A DNA stretch of 64,000 nt from Alcaligenaceae bacterium (GCA_013416435.1 JACCEN010000009.1:62001-126000), one strand, 5' to 3'; positions 46,075 to 56,969 are shown, numbered from the stretch's first letter. Program-made: numbers and translations. Notes: generated from the sequence alone by a model not told the origin.

Positions 46075-46545
46075 ATGTTTCATATCGTTCTGGTATCGCC
46101 CGAGATTCCGCCGAACACCGGCAATGTGATCCGGTTGGCCGCGAATACGGGGGCGGACCTGCATCTGGTTCGTCCTTTGGGCTTCGAGCTCGAGGACAAG
46201 AAGCTCAAGCGGGCGGGCCTGGATTATCACGAATGGGCGCGCGTCCAGGTGCATGACGACTTGCAGGCCGCCTTGAACCGCATCGGCGGGGATCCCATGC
46301 GCTGTTTCGCGATGACGACCAAAGGTTCGCGCCTGATCGGTGCAGTGCCATTGCGACCCGCCGATGTGTTCGTGTTCGGGCGGGAAACGGCCGGTCTGTC
46401 GGCGGAACAACTGGCGCTGTTTCCCGACGGACAGCGCTTGCGGCTGCCCATGATGCCCGCGCAGCGCAGCCTCAACCTGTCCAATGCGGTCGCCGTGACG
46501 GTTTATGAGGCCTGGCGGCAGGCAGGCTACCAGGGCGGCGTTTGA
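46075..46545 (+). CDS. trmL: tRNA (cytidine(34)-2'-O)-methyltransferase
   Basis: SPOUT-class enzyme that methylates the wobble ribose of leucine tRNAs. 156 residues with all three SPOUT motifs: [28 protein letters not shown] and [24 protein letters not shown], which forms the trefoil knot. It starts 19 bases after comF and is probably co-transcribed. Confidence 0.95.
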   Translation: MFHIVLVSPEIPPNTGNVIRLAANTGADLHLVRPLGFELEDKKLKRAGLDYHEWARVQVHDDLQAALNRIGGDPMRCFAMTTKGSRLIGAVPLRPADVFVFGRETAGLSAEQLALFPDGQRLRLPMMPAQRSLNLSNAVAVTVYEAWRQAGYQGGV

Positions 46546-46563
46546 GTGAGCCGGGGTTGAGCC

Positions 46564-46685
46564 GGGGTCAGACCCCGTACGGGGTCTGGCCCCTTGAGGC
46601 GACGGATGTCGGGGTCAGACCCTGCATGGGGTCTGACCCCTTGGGTAGACGGGTGGTGGGGTCAGACCATTCGGGGTCTGACCCC
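46564..46685. repeat. Palindromic repeat triplet, trmL / Bug-family junction
   Basis: Three copies: 46564-46593 (TCTGG in one arm), 46611-46640 (centre CTGCAT) and 46658-46685 (28 bases, centre ATTC). This is the only triplet in the window. The spacers differ in sequence but are similar in length, about 17 bases. Confidence 0.86.
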
Positions 46686-46693
46686 CGACAAGG

Positions 46694-47689
46694 TCAATCC
46701 AAAGACAGGCCCAGTCGGTTGATGACTTCATCCCAGCGTTTCTTTTCATTGACCACCAGCGTGGTCAGTTCTTCGGGCGTGGAGGCCGCGGGCGTGAAAT
46801 ACAGTGCCGCCATCTTTGCCTTGACCTCATCGCGGTCGATGACTTTGCGGATGGCGGAATTGAGCTTCTGGACGATGTCGTCAGGCGTGCCGGCCGGAAC
46901 GAAGATGGCGTCCCAGGAAATCGATTCGAAATCCTTGAAGCCTTGCTCGGCCATGGTCGGCAGGCCCGGCAGCACGTCACTGGCTTGCAGGCTGGTGATG
47001 CCCAGGACCTTCGCCTTGCCTGCCTTGACCTGGCTCATTGCAATGCCGGGCACCATGAAGCCCGCCTGGATGTCGCCTGCGAGGATGGAGGTGATGATCT
47101 GCGGGAAGCCGGTGTAGGGAATCTGTTGCAGCTTGATTCCGGCCTGGTGTTCCAGCATGGCCATTGCCAGGTGCGAGGAGCTGCCCGGACCCACGGTGCC
47201 GTAGTTCAGCTCGCCCGGCTTGCTTTTCGCCATGGCGACGAATTCCTGCGCATTAGTGGCGGGAGAGTTGGCGGGCACCACGAGCACGTTCGGGCTGGTG
47301 CCGACCAGGGTGATGGGCGCAAGGTCCTTCAAAGGGTCGTAGCCCAGTGTCTTCTTGTACAGCGTTGGGGCCGTCACCATGGGGCCGTTGATGGTGAGCA
47401 GAATGGTGTAGCCGTCCGGCTTGGCCTTGCTGGCAAAGCGGGTGCCGATGTTTCCGCCCGCGCCGGGCTTGTTGTCGACGACGATTGCCTGGCCGAGATC
47501 GGCCGACAAGGGCTCGGCGATTGCTCGCGCCAGGATGTCGGGCGAGGATCCGGCCGGGAAGGGAACGATCATCTGGATGGGGCGGTCTGGCCAGGCGGCC
47601 TGGGCGGCGGCGGACAGGGCGAACAGTCCTGCAGCGGCCAGGCCCAGGATGGACGCCCGCAAGCGGCGCGTGGAGGGAGAGCGTGACAT
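46694..47689 (-). CDS. Bug/TctC-family binding protein, second copy
   Basis: Periplasmic carboxylate-type binding protein, 331 residues. Signal peptide about 1-32 (SAAAQAAWPD), then MIVPFPAGSSPDILAR, VVDNKPGAGGNIGTRFA, IPYTGFPQIITSILAGDIQAGF and LPTMAEQGFKDFE. It is about as distant from the Bug gene near 20 kb as unrelated family members are, so recent duplication is unlikely. AAGGA precedes the ATG. Upstream in-frame codons (MGYPMSR and earlier) read through repeats. It lies downstream of gpsA on the same strand, separated by a repeat pair that should end the gpsA transcript. Confidence 0.88.
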   Translation of the reverse strand: MSRSPSTRRLRASILGLAAAGLFALSAAAQAAWPDRPIQMIVPFPAGSSPDILARAIAEPLSADLGQAIVVDNKPGAGGNIGTRFASKAKPDGYTILLTINGPMVTAPTLYKKTLGYDPLKDLAPITLVGTSPNVLVVPANSPATNAQEFVAMAKSKPGELNYGTVGPGSSSHLAMAMLEHQAGIKLQQIPYTGFPQIITSILAGDIQAGFMVPGIAMSQVKAGKAKVLGITSLQASDVLPGLPTMAEQGFKDFESISWDAIFVPAGTPDDIVQKLNSAIRKVIDRDEVKAKMAALYFTPAASTPEELTTLVVNEKKRWDEVINRLGLSLD

Positions 47690-47738
47690 GGGATATCCTT
47701 GTTTCAGAAAAAAGAAGACTACGCTGTAATAAAGGGGA

Positions 47739-47820
47739 GGGGTCAGACCCCGCATGGGGTCTGACCCCAGGTCATTCGCACGGGTGGTGAGGGGTCGGAC
47801 CCCGTACGGGGTCTGACCCC
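47739..47820. repeat. Palindromic repeat pair between gpsA and the Bug-family gene
   Basis: Copies at 47739-47768 (centre GCAT) and 47791-47820 (one arm TCGGA, the other TCTGA, so one mismatch in the stem). It ends five bases from the gpsA stop, marking the 3' end of the yibN-grxC-secB-gpsA operon. Confidence 0.86.
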
Positions 47821-47825
47821 AGGCC

Positions 47826-48884
47826 CTAGCGCGGAGCGAGCGGTGATTCGGATCGGGCAACGCGGGACAGCAGGCCGGTGACCGCCTCCTGCGGCGCGAG
47901 ACCCTCGAATAATACCTGGCACACGATTTCGGTAATGGGCAAATCGACGCCATGGCGCCGGCCGAGGTCCCTGGCGGCCTGCGCGCAGCGCACCCCCTCG
48001 GCAGTCATGCCGCCGGCCAGGACCTCGTCCAGCCTGCGGCCTTGCCCGATGGCCAGCCCGACTTGCCGATTACGAGACAGAGGCCCCGTGGCTGTCAGCA
48101 CCAGGTCGCCCAGGCCGGTAAGCCCGGAAAAGGTTTCCGCCTGGCCACCAAGCGCCACGCCCAGCCGCTGCATTTCTGCCAGCCCGCGCGTGATGAGGGC
48201 GGCACGCGCATTGGTGCCGAGTTCGAGGCCGTCGGCAATGCCGCAAGCGATGGCCATGATGTTCTTGAGGGCGCCGCCGACTTCCACGCCGACGATGTCC
48301 TCGCTGTTGTAGATGCGTGCGCTATTGCCATGCATGGCCGCGGTGACCGCCTGGACTGTGCGCGGTTCAAGGGTGGCGATGGTCAGGGCCACGGGCAGGC
48401 CTCTGGCGACCTCATGCGCGAATGATGGGCCCGAGAGCACACCCAGCCCGACGGCCGGCAGCGCCTTGAAGGCGGCGCGTGCGATCTCATGCGGCAGTTC
48501 GCCTGTTTCGGGCTGGAAGCCCTTGCAGGTCCAGACGATGCTCAGGCCGGCATGGGGCAGATGACGCAATGCGTCGGCCAGGCGAAGACAGGTGTCCCGC
48601 AGGCCGGCCACCGGCACGCCCAGCACGATGAGCCCATGTGTGGGGTCGGCGCAGGCATGCATCAGCGCGTGATTGAAGTCGGAGGTGGCTTCGAGCGTTT
48701 CGGGCAGGCGGATGTCTGGGAGATATCGGCTGTTGCAACGCGCGTTCTGGATGTCCAGCGCCAGCGCCGGATCGCGGGCCCAGAGTACTGCGCCGGCCTG
48801 TTTGCAGGCCAGCGCCGCGAGCGCGGTGCCCCAGCTTCCAGCGCCAATGACGGAAACGCGGACGGGGGGCGGTACGGCGCTCAT
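47826..48884 (-). CDS. gpsA: Glycerol-3-phosphate dehydrogenase [NAD(P)+]
   Basis: Makes sn-glycerol 3-phosphate from dihydroxyacetone phosphate for phospholipid synthesis. 352 residues: Rossmann motif [12 protein letters not shown], then [19 protein letters not shown], the catalytic-lysine segment [36 protein letters not shown] and [20 protein letters not shown]. Last gene of the conserved yibN-grxC-secB-gpsA order, 17 bases after secB. Confidence 0.96.
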   Translation of the reverse strand: MSAVPPPVRVSVIGAGSWGTALAALACKQAGAVLWARDPALALDIQNARCNSRYLPDIRLPETLEATSDFNHALMHACADPTHGLIVLGVPVAGLRDTCLRLADALRHLPHAGLSIVWTCKGFQPETGELPHEIARAAFKALPAVGLGVLSGPSFAHEVARGLPVALTIATLEPRTVQAVTAAMHGNSARIYNSEDIVGVEVGGALKNIMAIACGIADGLELGTNARAALITRGLAEMQRLGVALGGQAETFSGLTGLGDLVLTATGPLSRNRQVGLAIGQGRRLDEVLAGGMTAEGVRCAQAARDLGRRHGVDLPITEIVCQVLFEGLAPQEAVTGLLSRVARSESPLAPR

Positions 48885-48901
48885 GAGGCGGCTCTTGGCG
48901 T

Positions 48902-49420
48902 TTACTGGCGTGTTGCGCCGGGGGGCAGGATGATGCCGGAGTCCTGCTGCTGGTTCTGCTCTTCGGCGAGCTGGGCGATGCGCTGTTCGTACAGGGCCTG
49001 GAAGTTGACCTCGGCCAGATGCAGGGCCGGCAGCGAGGTGCGATTGATGGCGTCGGCCACGTTCGCGCGCAGGTAGGGGTAGAGCATGGTGGGGCAGACG
49101 ATGCCGATCAGCGGGTCGAGCTGTTCGGCGGGAATGTTGGCCGCTTCGAAGATGCCTGCCTGCGTGGCCTCGACGAGATACAGGACCTTGTCCTGGATGC
49201 GCGTGGTCACGGTAGCCGTGACGGTGGCTTCGAAGATGGTCTCGGCCAGTCGCTGTCCGCCGACGTTGATCGACACCTCGACGGTGGGACCTTCCTGCTC
49301 CAGGAAGATCTCGGGAGCGTTGGGCATTTCGACCGACAAGTCCTTGATGTAAGTGCGCTGCAGGCTGAAGCTGGGATCGTTGCTGGCTTGCTGGTCGTGG
49401 CTGTTCTGGTTCTCGGCCAT
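48902..49420 (-). CDS. secB: Protein-export chaperone SecB
   Basis: Tetrameric cytoplasmic chaperone that keeps preproteins unfolded and delivers them to SecA. 172 residues with the conserved [19 protein letters not shown], the acidic SecA-contact region, [29 protein letters not shown] and the C-terminal [12 protein letters not shown]. Next to grxC, as in E. coli. Confidence 0.97.
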   Translation of the reverse strand: MAENQNSHDQQASNDPSFSLQRTYIKDLSVEMPNAPEIFLEQEGPTVEVSINVGGQRLAETIFEATVTATVTTRIQDKVLYLVEATQAGIFEAANIPAEQLDPLIGIVCPTMLYPYLRANVADAINRTSLPALHLAEVNFQALYEQRIAQLAEEQNQQQDSGIILPPGATRQ

Positions 49421-49509
49421 TTTTGTGTCCTGGTTAGAATAAGATGAAACGTGAGTGTAAGCCCGGGGCCTTTCAGCGTTGACCGGCCCCAGGGTGCGAC
49501 GGACGCGGG

Positions 49510-49767
49510 TCAGCCGGCCAGCAAGGGCAGCAGGCCGTTGGCGCGGTCCAGTGCGGCAAGGTCGTCGAAGCCGCCGACATGGGTGTCGCCGATGTAGATC
49601 TGAGGTACGGTGCGGCGACCGGTGCGTTCCATCATGACGGCGCGCTGGCCGGGATCCAGGTCGATGCGGATCTTCTGGATTTCACTGACGCCGCGCTGCT
49701 TCAAGAGCATTTCGGCGCGTACGCAATAAGGGCACACTGCGGTGCAGTACATCGTTACGGTAGCCAT
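49510..49767 (-). CDS. grxC: Glutaredoxin 3
   Basis: Glutathione-dependent thiol oxidoreductase of 85 residues with the classical active site CPYC (C12, C15), the glutathione-binding TVPQIYIG and GGFDDL. Sits between yibN and secB as in E. coli. Confidence 0.97.
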   Translation of the reverse strand: MATVTMYCTAVCPYCVRAEMLLKQRGVSEIQKIRIDLDPGQRAVMMERTGRRTVPQIYIGDTHVGGFDDLAALDRANGLLPLLAG

Positions 49768-49793
49768 GGGATTCCTTTACCGGTACAAAGAGG

Positions 49794-50204
49794 TCAGTTC
49801 TTTTTGGTCAGCGGCAGGCCGGCTTGCAGCCATGCGCGCAGCCCGCCTTCCAGGCTTACGGCGCCGGCGTGGCCTTGCTTGCGTAGCGCGCCCGCAACGC
49901 GCGCCGAGTCGCGGCCTTGGTCGCAGACGACGATGATGGGCTTGTCCTTGGGCAAGGCGGCCTGCTTGGCGGAGATATCCGATGCGGGCATATTGCGTGC
50001 CTGCGGTATGCTGCCGTGTTTGAACGATTCGGCGCTGCGCACATCGATGAACATGCCCTGCTGGTCGTTCGCCAGCTTGACGGCTTCGTTGACGCCTACG
50101 GTTTTCGAGCCGCCTTTCAGCAGGTTCGGCAAGGCCAGCATGACCGCCGCGGCGATGGCGATGAAGACGAGTATGAGGTTGTTCTGGTCAAGAAAAAAGT
50201 CCAC
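49794..50204 (-). CDS. yibN: Membrane-anchored rhodanese-like protein YibN
   Basis: 136 residues: one N-terminal membrane helix (about 9-26) and a rhodanese domain with FIDVRSAESFKHGSIPQARNMP and active-site C94 in VVCDQGRDSA. Likely a sulfurtransferase at the inner membrane; the substrate is unknown. First gene of the operon ending in gpsA, and divergent from gpmA. Confidence 0.92.
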   Translation of the reverse strand: MDFFLDQNNLILVFIAIAAAVMLALPNLLKGGSKTVGVNEAVKLANDQQGMFIDVRSAESFKHGSIPQARNMPASDISAKQAALPKDKPIIVVCDQGRDSARVAGALRKQGHAGAVSLEGGLRAWLQAGLPLTKKN

Positions 50205-50224
50205 GATGTATCCCGAATAGGCCC

Positions 50225-50256
50225 TTGGAAAATGGGCTGAATCCGGGGATTATAAA
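50225..50256 (+). promoter_or_regulatory. Candidate gpmA promoter
   Basis: TTGGAA (50225-50230) with GATTAT 17 bases later, or TATAAA 20 bases later, in the yibN/gpmA divergent gap. Read by eye only. Confidence 0.35.
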
Positions 50257-50293
50257 ATGGACGAAGAATTTCAACTTTTAGGCGATTTTTGTC

Positions 50294-51043
50294 ATGCATA
50301 AACTTGTTCTGATGCGCCACGGCGAAAGCCAGTGGAATCTTGAAAACCGCTTTACGGGCTGGACCGACGTCGACTTGACCGAGGGCGGGCGTGAGCAGGC
50401 GCGCCTGGCCGGCGAGCTGCTCAAGGAGAAGGGATTCGAGTTCGACCTGGCCTATTCGTCCGTTCTGAAGCGGGCCATCCGCACGTTGTGGATCGCGCTC
50501 GATGCCATGGACGCCATGTACACGCCGGTCGGACTCAGCTGGCGGCTGAACGAACGGCATTACGGCGCACTGCAAGGGCTGAACAAGGCCGAGACGGCTG
50601 CCAAGTTCGGCGATGAACAAGTACTGATCTGGCGCCGCGCCTATGCCATCGCACCCGATCCTCTGGAACTCGATGATCCGCGCCATCCCCGCTTCGACCG
50701 GCGCTATGCCAAGATCGGCGCCGACAAGCTGCCGGCCACAGAGTGCCTGAAAGACACCGTGGCGCGCGTCCTGCCTTTCTGGAATGAATCGATCGCACCC
50801 GCCGTACGCGCCGGCCGCCGTGTGCTGATCGCCGCGCACGGCAACAGCCTGCGCGCCCTGATCAAGCACCTGGACGGCATCTCCGACGACGACATCGTTC
50901 ATCTGAACATCCCCACCGGCCAGCCGCTGGTCTACGAGCTGGACGACGATCTGCGCCCCATCCGCCATTATTATCTTGGCGATCCCGCCGAAATCGAAGC
51001 GGCGATGGCGGCTGTCGCCAATCAGGGCAAGGCAGGCAAATAA
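50294..51043 (+). CDS. gpmA: 2,3-bisphosphoglycerate-dependent phosphoglycerate mutase
   Basis: Interconverts 3- and 2-phosphoglycerate in glycolysis through a phosphohistidine. 249 residues: [10 protein letters not shown] with H9 as the phosphorylated residue, [28 protein letters not shown] and the second catalytic histidine in [11 protein letters not shown]. In E. coli the gene at this place, divergent from yibN and before envC, is the unrelated cofactor-independent mutase gpmI. Here the cofactor-dependent enzyme occupies the same slot. Confidence 0.96.
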   Translation: MHKLVLMRHGESQWNLENRFTGWTDVDLTEGGREQARLAGELLKEKGFEFDLAYSSVLKRAIRTLWIALDAMDAMYTPVGLSWRLNERHYGALQGLNKAETAAKFGDEQVLIWRRAYAIAPDPLELDDPRHPRFDRRYAKIGADKLPATECLKDTVARVLPFWNESIAPAVRAGRRVLIAAHGNSLRALIKHLDGISDDDIVHLNIPTGQPLVYELDDDLRPIRHYYLGDPAEIEAAMAAVANQGKAGK

Positions 51044-51045
51044 GC

Positions 51046-52437
51046 ATGAGGATTGCGGCCGGCTTGCTGGTGTTCGTCCTGGGAACCGGCGTGGCCATGG
51101 CCGCGGAGCCGACGCTGGCTGAAAAGCAGGCGGCGGCGAAGAAGCAGCAGAACGAGCTGCGAGAGCAGATCGAACTGCTGCAAAAGGAAATAGACAGCCA
51201 GGAGTCTTCGCGCCGCGACGCGGCCGGCGAGCTGAAAGAATCCGAATCGGCCATCTCGGCCATCAATCGCCGGCTGGCGGAACTCTCCGAGCGCCGCCGG
51301 CACGCCGAGAGCGAACTGAAGGCCCTGGCCAGGCAGACGGAAGACCAGAAGCGTCTTTTAGCCAAACGCCAGCACGAGCTGGGCGAGCAGTTGCGCGCCC
51401 AGTACGCCAGCGGCCTCTCTCCCTGGACGGCCCTGCTCTCGGGGGATGACCCGCAGCAGATCGGCCGGGAACTGAGCTACCTGGGCTATGTCACGCAGGC
51501 GCAGGCGGCGGCGGTGCAGGCCGTGCGCGAAGCACTGGCACATCTGGATGCCTTGCAGGCAAGGACCGAGGCCGGACGCAAAGAACTGGCGCTCCTGCTT
51601 GAAGAAACATCCGAGCAGAAGGCTACTCTCGAAAAGCAGAAGGAAGAGCGAAGCAAGGTGTTGGCGCGCATCGAGTCGCGCCTTGCCGAGCAGCGCGGCC
51701 AGGCCCAGCGGCTGGCGCGCAATGACGCCCGCCTGGGCGACCTGGTCGCCGGCCTCGAGAAAGCCATCATCCGCCAGGCCGAAGAGGCACGGATCGCGGA
51801 AGAAAAACGCAAGGCGGAGGCCGCCCGGCGCGCCGCCGAGCTGGCGCGCCAGCGCGAGGCCGCGCGCAAGGCCGAAGAGGAAGCGCGCAACGCCCAGGTG
51901 CGGGCCGAGCGCGAGCGCAAGCGTCAGGAGGCGGAGACGGCCCGGCTGCAAGTGGAAAAGGCCCGGGAACAGGCCAGGCGCGCCGAGCAGGCCGAAACGG
52001 CGCGTGAACAAGCCAGCCGGCAGACCAGGACGGAACCCGCCGGCGGCTTCAAGGGCTTGCGCAAGGGGCTTCCGCATCCCGTGCAGGGCGAAGTGCTCGG
52101 CCGCTTCGGCGCGCAGAGGCCGGAAGGGGGCTTATGGCGCGGCATCGTGCTGCGGTCTCCGGAGGGAACGGCGGTGCGGGCCATCGAGGCAGGGCGAGTG
52201 GTCTATGCGAATTGGCTCAGCGGATTCGGCAACATCATGATCGTCGACCATGGCGCCAAGTTCCTGAGCGTCTATGCTTACAACCAGAGCCTGCTGAAAC
52301 AGGTGGGCGACATCGTCCGTGGCGGTGACACCATTGCGACCGTGGGCGCCACCGGCGGGCAGGTCGACCCGGGTCTATACTTTGAAATTCGGCATCAGGG
52401 TACCCCTGTGAATCCCCTGCTTTGGTTAAGGCCGTAA
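51046..52437 (+). CDS. envC: EnvC-like murein hydrolase activator
   Basis: Periplasmic activator of septal amidases. 463 residues: signal peptide (about 1-20), a long coiled coil (about 25-270), an alanine/arginine/glutamate-rich helical stretch, and a C-terminal LytM fold. The LytM metal ligands are replaced: R where the first histidine is expected (LWRGIVL), Y in SVYAYNQ, and Y in LYFEIR. This is expected for EnvC, which activates amidases but does not cut peptidoglycan itself. It starts two bases after the gpmA stop. Confidence 0.93.
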   Translation: MRIAAGLLVFVLGTGVAMAAEPTLAEKQAAAKKQQNELREQIELLQKEIDSQESSRRDAAGELKESESAISAINRRLAELSERRRHAESELKALARQTEDQKRLLAKRQHELGEQLRAQYASGLSPWTALLSGDDPQQIGRELSYLGYVTQAQAAAVQAVREALAHLDALQARTEAGRKELALLLEETSEQKATLEKQKEERSKVLARIESRLAEQRGQAQRLARNDARLGDLVAGLEKAIIRQAEEARIAEEKRKAEAARRAAELARQREAARKAEEEARNAQVRAERERKRQEAETARLQVEKAREQARRAEQAETAREQASRQTRTEPAGGFKGLRKGLPHPVQGEVLGRFGAQRPEGGLWRGIVLRSPEGTAVRAIEAGRVVYANWLSGFGNIMIVDHGAKFLSVYAYNQSLLKQVGDIVRGGDTIATVGATGGQVDPGLYFEIRHQGTPVNPLLWLRP

Positions 52438-52498
52438 TTTCGGTACTATTTACCTGATGCCGACCGGCATCGGATTTTGTCTTTCATCAGGAACGTGC

Positions 52499-54022
52499 AT
52501 GAGCACTCGCAGGTTACGCGGATTTGGATTGGTGGTTGCGGGCGCGCTAGGCGGCGTGCTCATCAGCCTTGGCATCACGGCAGCCGCCCAGCGGGGCGAG
52601 CCCTTGCCGCTCAAAGAGCTGCAGCAGTTCGCCAATGTCTTTGCGGCTATCAAGGCCAGCTATGTCGAGCCCGTGGCGGACGACAAGCTGATCAATGACG
52701 CCATCAAGGGCATGTTCAGCGACCTGGACCCGCATTCCACCTACCTGGACGCCGAAGCGTTCAAGGAAATGGAAGCCATCACGCAGGGCGGCTTTGGCGG
52801 TCTGGGCATTGAAATCGGCAGCGAAGACGGCATGCCCAAGGTCATTTCGCCCATCGAAGACACGCCCGCCGCCAGGGCGGGCATCCTGTCGGGCGACCTC
52901 ATCACCCACATCGACGGCAAGCCCACCAAGGGCATGACGCTCAATGACGCCATCAAGCTCATGCGCGGCGAGCCCAAGACCTCCATCGTGCTGACCATCA
53001 AGCGCGAAGGGGTCGAAAAACCGCTGGTGATCACCATTGTCCGCGACCTCATCAAGGTGCGCAGCGTGCGCAGCAAAATGCTGGACAACGACATCGGCTA
53101 TGTCCGTATTGCGCAATTCCAGGAAAGGACGGTCGAAGACCTAGCCCGGCAACTGAGCGAACTCGGCGGCAAGAAGCCGCTCAAAGCGCTCGTGCTCGAC
53201 TTGCGCAACGACCCCGGCGGCCTGCTCGACGGCGCGATCGGCGTTTCGTCGGCCTTCCTGCCGCCCGATGTCCTGGTCGTTTCCACGAAAGGCCGCATAC
53301 CGTCGTCCAACCGCGAATATTTCTCCAAGCCCGTCGGCTTCACCCGCAACCCGATCAGCGGCGAACCGGCGAACCGTGTGCGCTTGCCCGAATGGGTCAA
53401 GTCCATCCCCATGGTGGTGCTGGTGAACGTCGGTTCCGCATCGGCTTCGGAGATCGTGGCAGGGGCCCTGCAGGATCACGGCCGCGCCAAGATCCTGGGC
53501 AACCGCACGTTTGGCAAGGGTTCGGTGCAAAGCGTGCTTCCTCTCAGCGAAGACACGGGCATCAAGCTGACCACGGCACGGTATTACACGCCCAAGGGGC
53601 GCTCCATCCAGGTCACCGGCGTCGACCCGGACATCATCGTGGACGACACCGCGCAAGGCAATCTTTTCCGTCTGCCGCGCGAGGTCGACCTGCAGCGCCA
53701 CTTGATCAACAGCGGCGTAATCGAAGATCCGGCCGAGGAATCCGCAGCCGACGACGGCAAGCCGCAGCCCAAGATGTTCGAGTTCGGCGGCGGCGACGAC
53801 TACCAGCTGATGCAGGCCGTCAACTTCCTGGAAGGCCGGCCGGTCAAGAAGAGCGATCCGGAAATGGTCGCCAAGGCCGACAAGCCCGTCGATAAGCCGC
53901 AAGGCAATGCAAAAGGAAATTCAACCGGGGCTGAAAAAAAAACTCCAGTGAAACCCGCTGAAGCGACGGAAGTGCTGCGGTACAGGATCACGCCCCAGGG
54001 TGTGGTGCCTGTCAAGCCATGA
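52499..54022 (+). CDS. ctpA: Carboxyl-terminal processing peptidase (S41)
   Basis: Periplasmic serine protease. 507 residues: N-terminal signal/anchor helix (about 8-28), a region with YVEPVADDKLINDAIKGMFSDLDPHSTYLD, a PDZ domain (about 85-170), and the S41 domain with the Ser-Lys dyad S315 (GSASASEIVAGAL) and K340 (RTFGKGSVQ), 25 residues apart as in plant D1 processing protease. The ATG after AGGAA gives a proper signal peptide; an earlier in-frame ATG is poorer. It follows envC, a common order, so a link to cell-wall turnover is likely. Its stop overlaps the ATG of moeB. Confidence 0.95.
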   Translation: MSTRRLRGFGLVVAGALGGVLISLGITAAAQRGEPLPLKELQQFANVFAAIKASYVEPVADDKLINDAIKGMFSDLDPHSTYLDAEAFKEMEAITQGGFGGLGIEIGSEDGMPKVISPIEDTPAARAGILSGDLITHIDGKPTKGMTLNDAIKLMRGEPKTSIVLTIKREGVEKPLVITIVRDLIKVRSVRSKMLDNDIGYVRIAQFQERTVEDLARQLSELGGKKPLKALVLDLRNDPGGLLDGAIGVSSAFLPPDVLVVSTKGRIPSSNREYFSKPVGFTRNPISGEPANRVRLPEWVKSIPMVVLVNVGSASASEIVAGALQDHGRAKILGNRTFGKGSVQSVLPLSEDTGIKLTTARYYTPKGRSIQVTGVDPDIIVDDTAQGNLFRLPREVDLQRHLINSGVIEDPAEESAADDGKPQPKMFEFGGGDDYQLMQAVNFLEGRPVKKSDPEMVAKADKPVDKPQGNAKGNSTGAEKKTPVKPAEATEVLRYRITPQGVVPVKP

Positions 54023-54771
54023 ACGACGAGCAACTGCTCAGATACGCGCGCCATGTGCTGCTGGACGAGTTCGGAATAGAAGGACAGGAGCGCGTGCTGT
54101 CCTCGCGCGTGCTGATCATCGGCGCCGGGGGACTCGGGTCTCCGGCGGCCCTGTATCTGGCTTCCGCGGGAGTCGGCCACATCGTGCTGGCCGACGACGA
54201 CGATGTCGAGCTCAGCAATCTGCAGCGGCAGATTCTTCATACCACGGCGCGCGTGGGTCAAGCGAAAGCAAGATCGGGCCGGCAAGTCCTGAACGAAATC
54301 AATCCCGGCATCCGTGTCGACGCGGTGGTCGACCGTTTGATGGGCGCATCGCTGGGCGAGCAGGTGGCTCAGGCGGACTTGGTGCTGGACTGCTGCGACA
54401 ACTTCGCCACGCGCCACGCCGTCAATCGAGCCTGCGTCCAGCACCGAAAGCCGCTGGTGTCGGGCGCGGCCATCCGTTTTGCGGGCCAGGTCAGCGTCTT
54501 CGATCTGCGGCGCGCCGACACGCCGTGCTATCACTGCCTGTTTCCCGAAGCCGACGATGTCGAAGAGCTGCGTTGCGCCACGACTGGCGTGCTGGGACCG
54601 CTAGTGGGCATCGTGGGCAGCATGCAGGCGGCGGAGGCGCTGAAAGTGCTTGCCGGCATGGGGGAGCCCCTGATAGGCCGCATGCTGTGCCTGGATGCCC
54701 TGGCGATGCAATGGCAGAGCATACGCTTCAAGCGGGACCCCGAGTGTCCGGTGTGTTCAACGAGGGATTGA
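54019..54771 (+). CDS. moeB: MoeB/ThiF-family adenylyltransferase
   Basis: Adenylates the C-terminus of a ubiquitin-like sulfur carrier (MoaD or ThiS). 250 residues: GAGGLGSPAALYLASAGVG, the acidic ADDDDVELSNLQRQILH, DCCDNFATRHAVNRAC, two zinc CxxC pairs (CYHC and CPVC) and ELRCATTGVLGP. MoeB or ThiF cannot be told apart from sequence alone. ATGA overlap with ctpA. The palindromic repeat begins one base after its stop codon. Confidence 0.92.
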   Translation: MNDEQLLRYARHVLLDEFGIEGQERVLSSRVLIIGAGGLGSPAALYLASAGVGHIVLADDDDVELSNLQRQILHTTARVGQAKARSGRQVLNEINPGIRVDAVVDRLMGASLGEQVAQADLVLDCCDNFATRHAVNRACVQHRKPLVSGAAIRFAGQVSVFDLRRADTPCYHCLFPEADDVEELRCATTGVLGPLVGIVGSMQAAEALKVLAGMGEPLIGRMLCLDALAMQWQSIRFKRDPECPVCSTRD

Positions 54772-54772
54772 A

Positions 54773-54860
54773 GGGGTCAGACCCCGTACGGGGTCTGACC
54801 CCATTACGTCGCCACGGTCCGAGCAACTGCGGGGTCAGACCCCGCATGGGGTCTGACCCC
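54773..54860. repeat. Palindromic repeat pair, moeB / HAD-hydrolase junction
   Basis: Copies at 54773-54802 (centre GTAC) and 54831-54860 (centre GCAT). The second copy lies inside the 3' end of the convergent HAD gene and is translated. Confidence 0.87.
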
Positions 54861-55565
54861 AGCCAGCCTTCCCACCGAATTCACGCGCACGTCCACGTAA
54901 AGCGCACGGCCGGCATGCAGCGCCGAGAACGGCGTTCCGGGATGGTACACATGTACGGTCCGCATGCCCGCCTGTCGTGCGCTTTTCAGGTTTCTGAGCG
55001 TGTCTTCCACCAGGACCACCCGGCGCGCGGGTACGCGCAAGCGGGCCAGCACCTGCTTCATGAGTCCGGGTGAAGGCTTGGGGCGGATGCGGCCCTGCAG
55101 CGCCATGTGCTCGATGGTCCAGATTCCGTCGAAGTGATGCAGTATGCCCAGCGTCTTCAATACCGTGCGCGCGTATTCGGTGGGTGCATTGGTCAAGAGT
55201 ATCTTGTGCCCGTTCAAGCGCCGCAGCTTGCGCGCCAGGCCGTATTCGGAATGAACCAGCGAAGCGACGTCGAAGTCATGGCTAAGGTGCAGGAAAGTGC
55301 CGGCCTTGATGCCGTGATGGCGCACCATGCCGATGACGGTGGCGCCATAGCGCCTCCAGTATTCCTTGCGCAGCACGTCGGCGTCTTGCGCCGACAGCTG
55401 CAGGCTGGAAGCCACGGCACGGGACATCGCACCGTCTATGGCGCTGAAGATGCCCTTGGAGCAATCGTGCAGGGTATTGTCCAGGTCGAACAGCCAGACC
55501 GTTTTCCCGGTGTCCGCGGGCAGGGGCGGACGATGCCGGGCAACGGCATGGCGCAGCGGCCGCAT
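54804..55565 (-). CDS. HAD-family pyrimidine 5'-nucleotidase-like protein, repeat-encoded tail
   Basis: 253 residues. HAD motif I DLDNTLHD, motif II LLTNAPTEYA, motif III lysine in KPSPGLMKQVL, motif IV LVEDTLRNLKSARQAGM. The cap pattern fits the SDT1/YjjG-type pyrimidine 5'-nucleotidases, which remove phosphate from nucleotides. The final 20 or so residues (GVRPHAGSDPAVARTVAT) come from a palindromic repeat and its spacer; the domain itself should end near VDVRVNSVGRL. Four bases separate it from argB on the same strand, so the pair is probably co-transcribed. Confidence 0.88.
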   Translation of the reverse strand: MRPLRHAVARHRPPLPADTGKTVWLFDLDNTLHDCSKGIFSAIDGAMSRAVASSLQLSAQDADVLRKEYWRRYGATVIGMVRHHGIKAGTFLHLSHDFDVASLVHSEYGLARKLRRLNGHKILLTNAPTEYARTVLKTLGILHHFDGIWTIEHMALQGRIRPKPSPGLMKQVLARLRVPARRVVLVEDTLRNLKSARQAGMRTVHVYHPGTPFSALHAGRALYVDVRVNSVGRLAGVRPHAGSDPAVARTVAT

Positions 55566-55569
55566 GGAA

Positions 55570-56965
<1,396 letters not shown>

Positions 56966-56969
<4 letters not shown>

